64,000 bases of DNA from Ipomoea triloba (taxonomy: Eukaryota > Streptophyta > Magnoliopsida > Solanales > Convolvulaceae). The stretch covers positions 24,231,385-24,295,384 of the forward strand of contig NC_044922.1 of assembly GCF_003576645.1 (NCBI RefSeq), written 5' to 3'. Each line of letters opens with the position of its first letter. The stretch's first letter is position 1. A program made the position numbers and the translations under genes. The notes under the pieces were generated by a model. It was not told the DNA's origin and did not search any database. It saw nothing but the letters and a program-made list of their open reading frames with translations. Of the stretch, positions 49,017 through 61,345 are shown in pieces.

Positions 49017-49346
49017 TTTCATTCAATTGTACAATTCCAATTTGGTAATGTCTAATGTTTTTCATTGAATTGTTATCTTTTCAATGGACCAATCTGGGCA
49101 TTCTTGGACATTCCTCTGGACAAATAATTAGTGACTAGCAATTAGGTAGTAGTGTGTATTTCCATGATTTTGTGTTTTTGACTCTTCAGTTTTGGTTTAA
49201 AGGTTTAATTTATATAAGTATTTGCCCTAATTTCCACAATGGAATAGTAATGAGTAATTTAGTCATCTCAAGCACAATTGGTTGAGAGATTTTTTATTGT
49301 ATGTTCTAAAATTGTGTTCATGTTTCAGCTTTTTGAGTGGAAGGTG
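48446..49346 (+). promoter_or_regulatory. Promoter and leader of the CYP63-type gene
   Basis: A leader exon is likely around 48630-48800 (CT-rich, gene-like), followed by a leader intron. The acceptor at 49321-49328 (tgtttcag) gives an exon beginning 49329, 18 bases before the ATG. A (GT)n plus T run at about 48982-49019 lies in the leader intron. Confidence 0.5.
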
Positions 49347-52300
49347 ATGAAGAAGAAGAATCCACTTGTCTTTTTTGATGTGTCATTTGATGGAGGTCCT
49401 GTGCAAAGGATTGTTATGGAGGTCACTGCTGATATGAAACCCTTTATATTGATCATTTTATCCTTTCTCTCATTGTTTTTAACCTTGACCCTACTCTTTT
49501 CAAGTGCATTTACTTCAAAGTTCAACCCCAAATGTTATACCTAATCTGAGTAAAAGTTCTTTTCTGGGCTTGTGCAGTTATTTGCTGACATTGTTCCTAA
49601 GACAGCTGAAAATTTCCGGGCACTTTGCACTGGTATTTTCTCTGGACTTGCACTTATTATTGGTAATAAATTGTAGAAGTCTCAATTATAAAACTGAGCA
49701 GGGCCTATAATTTGAGGAGCCATTTTGGGTTTAGAGTGTGTGGGATTGTTGTGGACCAGTCACCAGGTAACTTGTGGAGTTCATTTTACTCCACCGAGGC
49801 ACCGAGGATATATTATGTTGATGTTGTTTCCAGTGTAGTTCCAACTCACCCTCCATCAGGACAGATGACCTGTTATGCCTCAGGGTCATGGAGGAGATGT
49901 AGAGAAACTGAGGAAGTGTAATTCATGATTGAGGCAGTCATGGTTACTATTACCTTAGTTTGATTCTGGTAGAGAAAAGTAAGGCTGTTTTTGTTTACAG
50001 TTGAGAATAGAAAGGTTGTTTGGAAGGGTTTGCTTAAAAATCACTCTATTTTGTCATATCATTTGAAATTTACTCTTGTTTCCATTAATGTGCATGGCAA
50101 ATTGAAAATGCCTCAGAGGAGAAAAATAATTGGGAAGTGCTCTAATCTTAACATTCCTTTTGTCGAGCTTCTATTTACTCTTTCCCATTTCATCTTATTT
50201 GCTTTCACTAACACTTATATGGATGGAGTTTTACTTTCTGTTGGTTGATATGATCAATGGTGTGGTTTTATGCTGTGCTTCATAGGTGAGAAAGGTATTG
50301 GTATTTCAACTGGGAAACCTCTTCATTACAAGGGATGCATATTTCATCGGATAATCAAAGGATTTATGGCACAAGTATGTTCCAATGCCTTGATGAAGCA
50401 TTTGTTTAAGAAATGGCTCAATATTATGATTCTTCTCTCTCAATTTATTGCCAAAATTTCAGGAACACTTTGATTAATTAATTCAATTTAAGGCTTAAAT
50501 TTTGGTATTCAACTTTGGACTTGAATGATGACAAGAATGTAGAAAAGCTTTTATATTAAATCACACTATTGTGATGATGATATATGATGCCACCTTCTCT
50601 GGTTGTGACATGTTGAAAGATGATTTGTACCCAATTATTGTCTCCATATGTCTGTTGTGCCTTACAGTTTTCTTAAGAAGGTTTGATTAAAATCTTTCAG
50701 TGCGGTGAGATAGTATTGATATTTGTTTTTCTTGCCTCTCTTTTCTGCAGGGTGGTGATTTTTCGAAAGGGAATGGTATGCTTTCCTGACTTCTGGGTCC
50801 TGAAGTTCAATTGGTGCAGAAGCTTTGTTCTACTTCCACCTTCATGGACATATATATTAGGCAACATTCTTTTAATGGTTTGCAGGTACTGGTGGAGAAA
50901 GTATATATGGAGGAAAATTTGCTGGTAGGGTTTTCTATTTTATTTTATTTTTGTTTTCCTTAGGGATGTGAACATTCTATTTGGTGGTTTTTAATTTTCA
51001 TATACATTTTTTATTTTCTTCCAGATGAGAACTTCAAACTGGACCACAGTGAGCCTGGTCTTCTCTCTATGGCAAATAGCGGTCCGAGTACAAATGGTTC
51101 CCAGTTCTTTATAACATTTAAACGACAACCACATCTTGATGGGTATGTGATGTGTTTAATTTTGATGTCTTATTTTCTCCCAGTTCTCTTAGATGATCAT
51201 CTTGAACAAAGTTTTTAAATGCGAAAAGCGCAGCAATGCAACCTGATAAATATAAAACATTCTGATTCTAGTTGATATGTAATGTTTTGCAATGCAACTT
51301 TAAGACAAAATTGTACAGTTTAGATAAATTAATAATAATGCAAGCATAATTGACTTGTCAATAATTGCACTTCACATGAATGTTGTCATTGTGCACAAGA
51401 CGGATCCATGCTTTTATCCCGGATCTTGATTTTTTGAATGAGAACTTGACTTCTTACTGAAACAATATATTCAATCCAATTACAGTGGGCACATACTTTC
51501 TTAACCCCCCGCACCCCAACCACCCGAAAAAAATGTCATGTGATTTAACACTATCTACTCATTTTGCCCAAATTATTTATATTACAAAAATGACTGATTT
51601 TACCAAAATTTTTAGTACGTTGCTAAAAAAAAGACTTATTTTGACTACAAATAATAGTCAAAATGTAAAATAAATTGTTTATGTGATATTGACTTTCGTA
51701 ATAGTTATAATAATTGTTTTTAAAGCTTGCCCATTACACTCTCTTTGTGTGTTACTTTCTGATCACAAAGTGGGCAAAACATGGAGTAAGGAGATTGAGA
51801 GAGGCGGGAGATGTAGCTGCTTGACAAATCAGCCTAGGGTTCAAGGTATATGAGGAACTCCATCTTCCCAAAACAGAAAAAAGATAAGAAAATGAAGCAA
51901 AGCGAATGCCAGATCAACTAAGTAGAGTAACATACCTCTTAGAGGATGTGTTATGTTCTTTGGCAAAAACACACGTCACAGGGTGATTGAGATCGTTGGA
52001 AGTGAAGGGCGGTTTGCCAATTGAATAGGGGGAGGGAAGAATAGGGAAAATAACTTGGAATTTTAGGAGTTCTGCTTCTCTTTAATTTTGACTTAATTCT
52101 CCCTTTCTTATTTAGTCCATAAACCCATATATATAGATGTAGATGGGATGCATAAGCAGTACTCCTAAACTGAAAAGGAAAATAACAAAAACTACGAAAC
52201 ATTTGTAAAGCAAACTTCCAAACCTTTAAACTAGGAAACTACCAAACATTTGTAAAGGAATATAACCAAATTTAAAATAATAATCAGTCAAAGATATTTA

Positions 52301-55300
52301 GAAATTTGTCCACATCATCAATCCTCTCTAGGACATCATGTTTGTCCTCAAGTTTGAAATCAGGAAATTTGGGAATGGTTTACCTCGGCGCCGTTGGTTC
52401 ATGCTGTGTCTTCCACTTATTCAACGCTTGTTAACAAAACCAAAATGTTATGTTCTCTGGCAAAAGCATGAAGAGGAGGGTTGCTTGCTTATTTTGTGAG
52501 ATTGAAAAGGTGGAGGGAAGAGTAGGGAAACTAACTAGGAATTTTTGGGAGTTTTCCTTCTCCTCAATTTTGACTTAATTCCCTTTCTATTTATCCTATA
52601 AATTCCATTTATATAGATGTGATACATAAGTAGTACTCCTAAACTAAAAAGGAAAATAAATTCCATAACTACTTGTTGGGTATTATACCTGGGATTACAA
52701 TGATAATGTAATAGAGATTAATGGGAACTAATAGGTATTATGAGATGGTGGGCTTGAGGGCATAAGATTACAAAGGTGGTCTAGCAAGTTACCAGGGGAA
52801 GAAAGGGGTTATGCTCGTCCAAAGTAGTAGAAATTCCCCCTCTAGGCTTTCTCAAGGCCTATTTATACGGGTGGTATGGGTTAGCCTGATTTCTTGCCCC
52901 ACTGTACCCTTTGAGTCTATGCCCCTCCTGTGCCACCTCCTTCTAAGCATCATCCTTTGGTTGACTGAGGGAGCTGTCTCAAACATGGGCCTCGTGGCTT
53001 GCCCTGAGAAGGGATGTTGGGTCTACCTTCATGAATCTAACTTGTGCCCAAAGTTCATCTGCCCTAAGCTAGGCCGAGGTCTAGCAAACGCTACACCCAA
53101 TAGGCCCACTCGTTGGACCCTCTTCGATCCTAGTTGTGCCTCCCTCGTGGGCCTCAAGTGCGGGCCCGTCCACCTTATCCCCAACATTACCGAACATTTG
53201 TAAAGGAAAGTACCAAATGTTGGTAAGGGAAACTACTAAACATCTCTGAAGGAAACAGCTTGAAATCCAAAATAATAATCAATTGAAGATATCTGGAAAT
53301 TTGTCCACATCAAGATGATCAATTCTCACTGGAAGCTATTGAGTTGTTGGAAAATTGCCAAAAGCTATGGAGTCATTGACTGAATGACTAATCGTTGGAA
53401 GCTATGGAGTTGGTAAGCACTAGATCAAGATTTGAGAAAGTTTTGGAGGTTGGGTTGGCACTCTTAGGAGTAATTCTCACCTCGAAGACTAAGCTGACTT
53501 AGTTCTTGTATAAAAATACGATTTTTCTTCTACTTTCACCTTGATTGCTTCAATTTAAAGCAATTGATTTCCCTCGCTTTTATATATGTGGTCAATTCAA
53601 TGAATCAATGCAGTAGACCGCCGATCGCTTCATTGCTTAAGTGATGAAGTGATTGCTGTTGACAATTGTCATCTTGACTGTTAGTACTGCTTATGAATGT
53701 AGATGGTATTTAAACTTGTGCCATGACTTAACCTATTATTATTGTTGTTGTTAGAGTTAATTTCACTTTTGGTCCCTCAACTTTTTCAAATGACTAAATT
53801 GCTCCAAAATGTCTAAAATGTCATTATGTAGTCACATAGAGAAAGGCAAAGGTTGGTGAAATGTCGAAAAAGCGAGGACATTTGAATTGGTTCATTTGAA
53901 AAAGTTGAGACTAAATTTGGTTAAATTTAATGGTGAAGCCACTATGTGTATTAGAGGACTTAATTATTAAACTAGCATGTGTATTATGATTAAATATTAC
54001 TATATTAGAGGACTTGTTGTAAAAACTTATTAGTTTATTTTTACATTTAGTTAATTTATTTATGAATGTTAATTTATCAGATGTTTTTTTTTTTTTAATT
54101 TATTAGTTAGTATCAAATTTATTTATGATTTTACAGACATATACATGTTTTGCAACTTGGTAAATTGATGTATGTTATTAGATTAATTGATTAAATGGTT
54201 GTTAGATGAATTGATGAATGTTCTCAACATAATACTTATATTGATGAGTTCACTTGATGATTGATGAATAGTTAAATAAGTTGCTAAAATGGAGTAATGC
54301 CAAATCATTTACGAGAGGAATGTTACTAATATTCTAAATAAATTTTATGATTTAATTATGAAAAATTAATTCAAAACAAAATTTACTTTTGAAGAACTGT
54401 TTAGCCCAGTTGTCTTGATGTTTCTAATGTGCATCTTCGCCCTCACTCAACATTTTTTCTGGCTCCACCCCTGGACTTAAATTGATAGTCAAAGACTAAA
54501 AATGAAAAATGCTATTTTATAGTTGAGGGAAAAGAGTATTATTAATTTATTTTATTTTTCTTGTTCATGTGTAGGAAGCATGTTGTTTTTGGAAAGGTTG
54601 TGAAAGGAATGGATATCCTAAAGAAAATGGAACAGGTGGGATCGGCTGATGGAAAACCGTCTGAGCTTGTGAAAATTGTTGATTGTGGTGAAACCTCAGA
54701 CAGTAAGACTAATGGCAAAACTGGAGATGATAAAGGTATTATTGGGTTTGATACCCAATTTAGTCTTAAGCTTCTATGTGAACTGCATTATCCTATTGCT
54801 GCATTTATATGGTTTATCTCTTATACATTTGTCTTTGGTACCTGACTACTGATATCCAGCTAAAAAGAAAAAGTCTGTGAGAGAGCTTTCTTCTGACGAT
54901 GGATCTGATAGTCCTGCAAAAGATAAACCCAAGAGGTCTGCCAGAGATGTAAAGAAGAGGAGAAAAAGATACTCTTCATCTGATTCCTACAGCTCTGACA
55001 CAGATTCCGACACCTCTTCAGACACTGATTCCTGTTCAGACTCTTCTGAATCAGAGTCTTCAAGTTCTTCTAGTTATGGAAGGCACAAGAAAAGGAGGAG
55101 GTTAACAAAAAAAGGGAGGAATCTTCATGCAAAGAAAGGGAGGAATGGAAGGAGTGGAAGGAGAAAGAATCTCCGTCATAAAAGATTGAAGCGCAAGACA
55201 AAACGGTATCACAATTTTCTTCACTAAAAGAAACACTATTCTGCTTTTCATTTGCAACTGGTCCATTTCACAGTATTATCTAATATTGGCCTTTTGAAAC

Positions 55301-56404
55301 TTCACATTTTGACCAGGAGTTCTGAGAGTTCCAGCAGTGACAGTCTGAGTACCAGTGCCAGTGATAGCAGTTCAGATGATGAAAATGCCCGTGGGCGTGG
55401 ATCTGCGCATAAAGGCAAGTCTTGAAATATGCTCTCAACATTAGAACCACAAAGGGATTTGTTAGTTTGGTGTCCCATTGTTGCATCCCTTTGCCAAAAA
55501 ATATGGAACTCCTTGACCACTTCTTTTTTCCTCCCTTCACTTGTGACTTGGGGTAAAGGAGTGCGCTGACATTTGAATTGGATTGCACGGCTTTTGTATT
55601 GAAGCTTCTAGAATTTTGTGTGTTAATTTCACTCAGATTTGGATAAGTCACAAAATCTTGGAAAAGCTGGGAGAAAGCTGCAAAAGGAGAAGCAAAGCGA
55701 GGGAAATTTGACAGGAGAGGGTGAATTTTCTAAGAAGGATGATAAACTTGTGAATAATGGTCATGGCAGAGACTTAAGCAGTGATAAACCTGTCCCAGGG
55801 AGTCATTATTCTGATAATTTGAACAAGTCCAGGTTTGCTTTGTGAAGCTTTGTTTATGATTGCATTATTGTGTGTGGATTTCTACGCCTGTTTTGTTTCC
55901 ACTAAAGTGTATAATCTTGTTTCATATATGCAGGAGTGCTTCACCAAGTCCTGAGGGTAGGCCAAGATCAAGACGACGCAGTCCAAGCGTGAGTCCTAAG
56001 GGAAGCCCTAGGCTGCAGCAGGATGGTGGAAGCCCTAAAACATCTGGCCAAGCAAGAGAGAGGTCTAAAAGTCCTGCTGAACGGCCTGCGCATAAATCTC
56101 CAGATGGAAATTCCAAACGTATTAGGAAAGGGCGCGGCTTTACTAAAGAATATTCCTTTGCAAGACGCTATCGCACCCCATCTCCAGAACGCCAACCTTA
56201 TAGGCCCTATTATGGTGGAAGGAACATTCAAAGAAATCGTGATCGGTAAGTGAAGGATGTTCAATGAATATTTCGTCTGACCTGAAGGCTGCCATGAGTT
56301 ACATAAAAGGTTTTGTTCTTTTAGGTATTCAAGCTACAGAAACTATTCTGATCGCTCTCCACCAAGACGCTATAGAGGTTCTCCAAAAGGGAGGAGTCCA
56401 CCTA

Positions 56405-56444
<40 letters not shown>

Positions 56445-56871
56445 GAGTGCATGTAGTTATGTTTTATCAGATTAATTAAGACTAAACATTTGCTCTATTG
56501 TCTGTACTAGATACCGATACAGGGGTAGAAGTAGGAGTGTATCTCGCAGCCCTAATGGTTCCCCCTCAAGTAAAAAGCACAACAGGACCCCTTCACGCAG
56601 CCGTAGCCCTGTGGATAGGCGGCCGGCAATTAGTGATAAGTTGAAGTCTCGGCTTGGGCCTCGAGTGGATAGCCAGAAACCATCAAGTCGAGGAAGGTCA
56701 AATTCGAGCTCACGAAGCCGTGGTGCATCTCATTCTAGTTCGCCTGAAACTGCTCCCAGGAAGCATGCAAGGAAAGCATCACATAGTTCGAGATCCAGAT
56801 CCAGCTCCCCAGTTGGTAAGAGGGGTTTGGTTTCCTACCAGGACATAAGTCCTGGAAATGGGACAGAGTAG
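49347..56871 (+). CDS. CYP63: Cyclophilin-RS peptidyl-prolyl isomerase, CYP63-type
   Basis: Thirteen coding exons: 49347-49421, 49578-49632, 50286-50374, 50751-50775, 50886-50924, 51025-51142, 54575-54735, 54860-55205, 55317-55414, 55637-55832, 55934-56245, 56325-56405, 56511-56871, totalling 651 aa. All phases agree. Intron 9 has a GC donor (AAAG|GCAAGT). Residues 7-170 are a cyclophilin domain with catalytic [36 protein letters not shown] and the active-site regions intact. The remainder is Lys/Ser- and Arg/Ser-rich ([43 protein letters not shown]). Known plant homologues (CypRS64/CYP63, CYP95) are nuclear, bind SR splicing factors and localise to speckles. It is likely a splicing-associated prolyl isomerase, intact here. 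Confidence 0.94.
51949..53312 (-). mobile_element. Deleted LTR retrotransposon in CYP63 intron 6
   Basis: Two TG...CA repeats, 51949-52317 and 52446-53312 (the second interrupted), both starting tgttatgttct and ending gtccacatca on the plus strand. They enclose only 128 bp. Flanks ggatg and agatg form a near-perfect 5-bp duplication. On the minus strand the interior ends aacttgaggacaaacatg... and a purine tract just before an LTR, as in Ty3/gypsy elements. It is an internally deleted, TRIM-like copy. The LTRs are clearly diverged, so it is old. Confidence 0.7.
52674..53186 (-). mobile_element. Solo LTR nested in the intronic element
   Basis: 513 bp bounded by tgttggg and ccccaaca, with inverted TG...CA ends and a minus-strand TATAAATA near 52860-52870 (cccgtataaataggcc). 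Flanking pentamers (ctact / ttacc) are only partly alike. It is GC-richer than its surroundings, which explains a long open but meaningless frame at 52811-53203. Confidence 0.65.
56406..56445 (+). repeat. (CT)n microsatellite at the intron 12 donor
   Basis: The donor gtttctctctct... runs straight into about 16 CT units in intron 12 of the cyclophilin gene. Confidence 0.9.
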
Positions 56872-57169
56872 TTGGCAAGGTTATGCTCACAACAAGTACT
56901 GAATCATTATGTCAGGATACAGTTATATTGGTTTTGGCCGTTTATTTCTTTAACATGATGACTGACTTTGTTTTAGGTTTTTTGTTTATCTCCCCTATGA
57001 ATGTTATTTCATGTGTAAGGGGCTTTGCTTACATTTTGAAGAAGTTTGCTTTTATTAATGCAATGAGAACCTTCCTTAATGGATGTTATTAGGTTTAGTA
57101 TTGTATTAATATAGTATGAATTTAACATGTGTAAGGAGATTTAAACTCAAGTTAGCGAAATTTCATTTA

Positions 57170-57397
57170 GAGCATCCACATTTGTGGATTATTGGAAGAT
57201 TTTCAGATTAAAAAAAAAAAATCAAAGATGAGTTTTTAATTAGTGTAGGAAGGAGTTTTTTTTTTTATTTTTTATTTTTTATTTTTTATTTTTTATTTTT
57301 AATCCCGGCAAGTAATGTATCTTTGTGGGGCCCGCTACTTATGCATTAAACATGGAAAAACAAGGCAGGTGTATCCCTATTTGGCGCGTAAATCTTG

Positions 57398-57433
<36 letters not shown>

Positions 57434-57550
57434 CTATCTGAATTCTTGACACGCTGATAGGTTTTTTTTTTAATTATTAATTTGTTTCTTCCCTCCTGAT
57501 CTTTCCTACATGAACACCAAAAAATTAAAAGTGATAAGGATGCTCTTAGT
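57170..57550. mobile_element. MITE with agagcatcc ends
   Basis: Left tagagcatccacatt, right aaggatgctctta (inverse). It contains poly-T, a (TTA)n tract at about 57403-57431 and a small GC-rich patch (gtggggcccgc, ggcgcg). It lies in or just past the 3' untranslated region of the cyclophilin gene (56872 onward). Confidence 0.7.
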
Positions 57551-58599
57551 AAATTAATCCAATAATAGAGGTGGCATCCTTGTGGCCGTTGTGGGTATCT
57601 AGTACTAGTACTTTCACTCGAGCCGTTGAGTTATTGTAATTTAACTCATTCACAATTAGGGGTTTCAATATGAACTAGGGTGTCTCACCACAATTTGTAA
57701 TTTAGTCTCTTTACTTAAAGAGCTGTTGAGTTATTGTAATTTAGCCCATTCACAATTAGAGGTGTCTATATGAGCTAGGGTGTCTCACCACAAGTTGTAA
57801 TTTTGTGGTCTGTGGGTTAAAATTTTTCAACCCTAGCTTGCCTCATGTGGACCGCGCGAGAAAAATAAATATATTTATTATATAGTATTTTGCGAAGGAG
57901 GTCCCTCCCAGTAAAACATGATAATTAATCATAGCCTATGGGTTGGCATGTAGCCTGCGCGAGTTAATTAACCTGCATAGCCTGCCAACCCGTGTGGGTT
58001 AAGTCCACGAGACCTGCAGTTTTGATGGCTCGTCCCACCGTGGGGTGGTTTAGGATGAACGTGTAAGTTTCAGCCCACTTTGACACCCTTATTCACAATA
58101 TTTATAAAGTTGGGATGTGGAGGTTCCAGAACGAGAAATTTTACTTTTTGCACTCGAGTAAATAGAAATTGAGATGGAATATACATTCAATTCCCAGCAC
58201 TCACAAATTGCAATATAATATGGTTTGTGAGGTGTCAATTATATATATTCTTAGATTGCACTGCTATTTTCATCATTATTTTGCAATCATTCATTTGTTG
58301 AATGAGAAGGATGGAAGATTCGGAGAAGTGTACGTCTGGTTAAAATTATTAGGCTGATTATTCTGCTGTTGAAAAGAAAAGACACCATAAGAGATGAGTT
58401 CATGAAATTGGCAGACACACTTGAACCACTCTTGCTGCCCTTCAACCCTACACACATCTTTGCTTTACCCAACTCATTGGCTTCACCATTTAATTGTAAG
58501 TTGAGCAAAAAAAGCTAGTCATCTTAATCTTAAATTCATCAAAGACTTTAATATTCCATTTGTAGGCCATTAATATAATTGATCGATTTTGTCGCATAC
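57551..58599. other. Intergenic, one unassigned coding-like patch
   Basis: Two diverged copies of a block containing gagttattgtaattta and ctagggtgtctcaccacaa lie at about 57625-57695 and 57726-57800. 57930-58060 is palindrome-rich (gcctgccaacccgtgtgggt). On the minus strand 58508-58380 gives GEANELGKAKMCVGLKGSKS, with codon-like character but no family that I recognise and no clear exon borders. Confidence 0.4.
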
Positions 58600-59010
58600 T
58601 ACCATGGTTGTAGTAGGCGCTAGGTGTTAGTCGGGCTGTAGAGCAGATTAGCGCCTAAGTTGTCTAAGCGGTGCCTAGGCGGGGACCTATAAAAACAAAA
58701 AATTAATTCATGTGTATGGGCGTATGTCATATATATATATATCTTACTTCTCTTACTTATATAAATAAATAAATTTAAATATATATATAAATCTAATAAT
58801 AAAATTAACAAGGCCGACTCGCTCGGATTAACTCGGCCAAATTCGGCCCAATCGCCGCCAACTCGGCCCAGTCGGCCGAGTTAGGCGCTAGGCGGCCGGG
58901 CACCTAGGCGAACGCTTAGGGAGCAATTCGCCTCGGTTTAAGAGCGCCTAGCGCCTAGGCGGGTACCCAAGCGACCTAGGCGAGGATTTTTGCAACAGTG
59001 CATACTACTG
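58600..59010. mobile_element. Foldback repeat rich in gcgcctaggcg
   Basis: The left part (gtagtaggcgctaggtgtta) and right part (gcgcctaggcgggtacccaa, then cctaggcgaggatttttgca) are inverted relatives, and cctaggcg palindromes recur about ten times. The pattern matches a common GC-rich plant MITE-like repeat. No coding. Confidence 0.6.
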
Positions 59011-59504
59011 ACCACGTGTTTTTACAATTCCTTTTAAACCCTAAATTTGAATCATCTGTAGTGACTGCCCGTCACCTAAAAAGAATTGAATCATTTAAGT
59101 AAAAACAACATAATAATAATTGTGGTAGTATATATATATGGAGTGCGTTTTGTGTACAGAATCTATCTAAAGAATAGTTCACTTTTACATTAGTCTCACC
59201 AAAATTTTAATAATAGTAATAAACTAAGAATCATCCATCAATCTGTGAGTGAGCTGATGAAGATATGATGTTCCATATTGTGAAAGTTATTGGGTGATGC
59301 AATTCTTGTGGTGCTTTTTCTTTGAGTTACATAATTTGTAGCATGGCTGCATCATTGCTGGATCATGAGATGTTGAGGGAGGATCCTGCCCAAATATCAT
59401 CTCACAGCTCATATTTTCAAAATCTGCAAAACAACTCAAGGCCATTAATTAATATATATACACCCTGTTCGGGGAAGGGTTTGATGCCACTGAACTATAA
59501 GGTC
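59011..59504. other. Intergenic, nothing recognised
   Basis: AT-rich with short spurious frames only. Confidence 0.4.
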
Positions 59505-59765
59505 CTTGGCACTGTTTGATTTGGTTAAAAATTCAATATAAGTGTTTGATTATTTAATTTTTTGTGACAACTTATTGTTCCAAAATGCTAAAATTCAAAA
59601 AGTTGCTCAAAGTAACTCTTTCGATAAGATTTTTAACAAAGCCATTTTGCATGTAATCAGCTATCAACTAACAACTAATTTACCAACATCTTTCTACAAT
59701 CAATTAATGCTATTAACTATTCAAACCCACTAACCTAATCAGCTAACAACTAACCATTATTCATA
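59505..59765. mobile_element. MITE, ctgtttg family (copy 2)
   Basis: Shares ccaaaatgctaaaattcaaa and catctttctacaatcaatta with the copy at 29534, in the same orientation. The left end ggcactgtttgatttggtta is diverged. Confidence 0.65.
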
Positions 59766-59807
59766 AATTTTTCTAGAAGAAGGCAAGGAGAATATATAGG
59801 GGAGTAG

Positions 59808-59808
<1 letters not shown>

Positions 59809-59853
<45 letters not shown>
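59809..59853. repeat. (TA)n microsatellite
   Basis: About 22 TA units between two inverted MITE copies. Confidence 0.9.
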
Positions 59854-59858
<5 letters not shown>

Positions 59859-59984
59859 GAAAATTTTTTAATGTCAGGGTCAGAGTTACAATGATAAATA
59901 GATTATCACAAATGATATTTACTTTTACTTTTAATTTCACTCGCAATAAGTTGAATTTGACCCATCCAATATGTATGTTAGCGG

Positions 59985-60328
59985 ATATAGTTGTCAGCTA
60001 ATTGGTTAATGTGTTTGACTAGTTGATAGCATTAATTGATTGTAGAAAAAATGTTTAGTAAATTAGCATGTAAACTAGCTGTTAGCTAATAGATGTTTAC
60101 ATGCAAAATGACTTTCTTAAAAAATTGATCGAAAAATCTGCTTTGAGCAAGTTTTTGAATTTTAGTATTTTGGAGCAATAAACTGTTACAGAAAAGTTAA
60201 TTTTTTAATATAAAAATACTAATTAATCAAACACTAATATTGATTGTTTAACAAAAGTTAAACAACTAATAGTGGTCAAATAAGTCAAAATTGACTGATA
60301 AGTTAACTATGTTACCAAATTTGACGTT
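59985..60328. mobile_element. MITE, ctgtttg family (copy 3, inverted)
   Basis: Reverse-complement relative of 59505-59765 (ttgattgtagaaaaaatgtt, tgaattttagtattttggag). The two copies plus the TA tract between them form an inverted pair about 820 bp long. Confidence 0.65.
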
Positions 60329-60739
60329 TATTTTATTTTATTGTATTTCCTTTTTGTTTTTCCCTTTGTCCTACATTTCAACCTTGCTATCATGATTCTT
60401 ATACGCAGCTTAATTTCTCCTTAATTCTGGTGGGGCTTCCCCTCCATTGAACTGATACACAAGGCATCCAAATTCTAGTGCACCCACTGTTTTTATTACT
60501 CAAGTATATATGATTCTTTCCAAGGAACAACAGTAGAATTATAATCTTTTATTTGTTTGTTTGTTTGTTTGTCTAGGTTCCTACACCAAGAATGCAGTCT
60601 AACTATTAGTTTAGACTTTTAGTTAAGAAAAAATACATTATATAAATTGATATTAGAGTTAAATCCATGCAAAGGTCATTGGTGACATGTAAATCGTTGT
60701 CTAACATCACACACACAGACATAGACACACACACACACA

Positions 60740-61150
60740 TATGCGTGAATGTTAAGGTGCGTGAATGTTAAAGTTTAAGGTGCGTGATTTTTCCTTCTTA
60801 AGGTGCGTTGTTTTCCTTCTTAAGGTGCGTGATATGTATGCTTAAGATGCGTAAGTTATTGAAACTTAAGGTGCATCATTTTAAAGCCTTAGGTGCGTGG
60901 TTTGTGTTCTTAAGGTACGTGACTTGTGTACTTAAGGTGCGTGGTTTGTGTACTTAAGGTGTGCAGTGTATTCTCAACTGAAGGTGCACAATTAAAAACT
61001 GTAGATGCGTGGTTTATGTTTTTAGCTTAAGGGTGCGTGGTTTGTTTACTTAAGGTGGGTGCGTGATTTGTGTAATTAAGGTGTGCCGTTTTAATGCTTA
61101 AGGTGAGTACCACTCAACCGCACGAGAAGATATATCTGCACCGGAACCCT
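60740..61150. repeat. ~20-bp minisatellite, cttaaggtgcgtg type
   Basis: After CA/AC repeats (about 60710-60740), some fifteen degenerate copies of a unit containing cttaaggtgcgtg(g/a)tt run to about 61110. The right edge is tacatatatgaga. No coding. Confidence 0.75.
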
Positions 61151-61199
61151 TCCCTATATACATATATGAGAAAAACTAATCAATCTTGTTTTCCTCGCC

Positions 61200-61345
61200 G
61201 GCAAATGATCACAAGGAAGTAAACCAGGGCCTAGGTTACCTATAGTTGACCGGCTCAAACCTAGGAGTTTAAGGTTCAAACCTACGACCTCTCGGCTGTA
61301 GGTGAATCACTCTTACCACCTGGGCTGGGGTTACCCCCAAAAACT
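61200..61345 (-). mobile_element. tRNA-derived SINE (Au-like)
   Basis: Read on the minus strand from about 61340: gggggtaaccccagcccagg, then tggtaagagtg (A box), then gtcgtaggtttgaacct (B box). The body ends agccggtcaactataggtaa and cctaggccctggttta. This resembles the Au SINE consensus known across plants. No clear target duplication or tail seen. Confidence 0.7.

Noticed and set aside
52811..53203. 130-codon frame in CYP63 intron 6
   Set aside because: It lies within the solo LTR, runs across its end, and its GC-rich composition explains the open frame.
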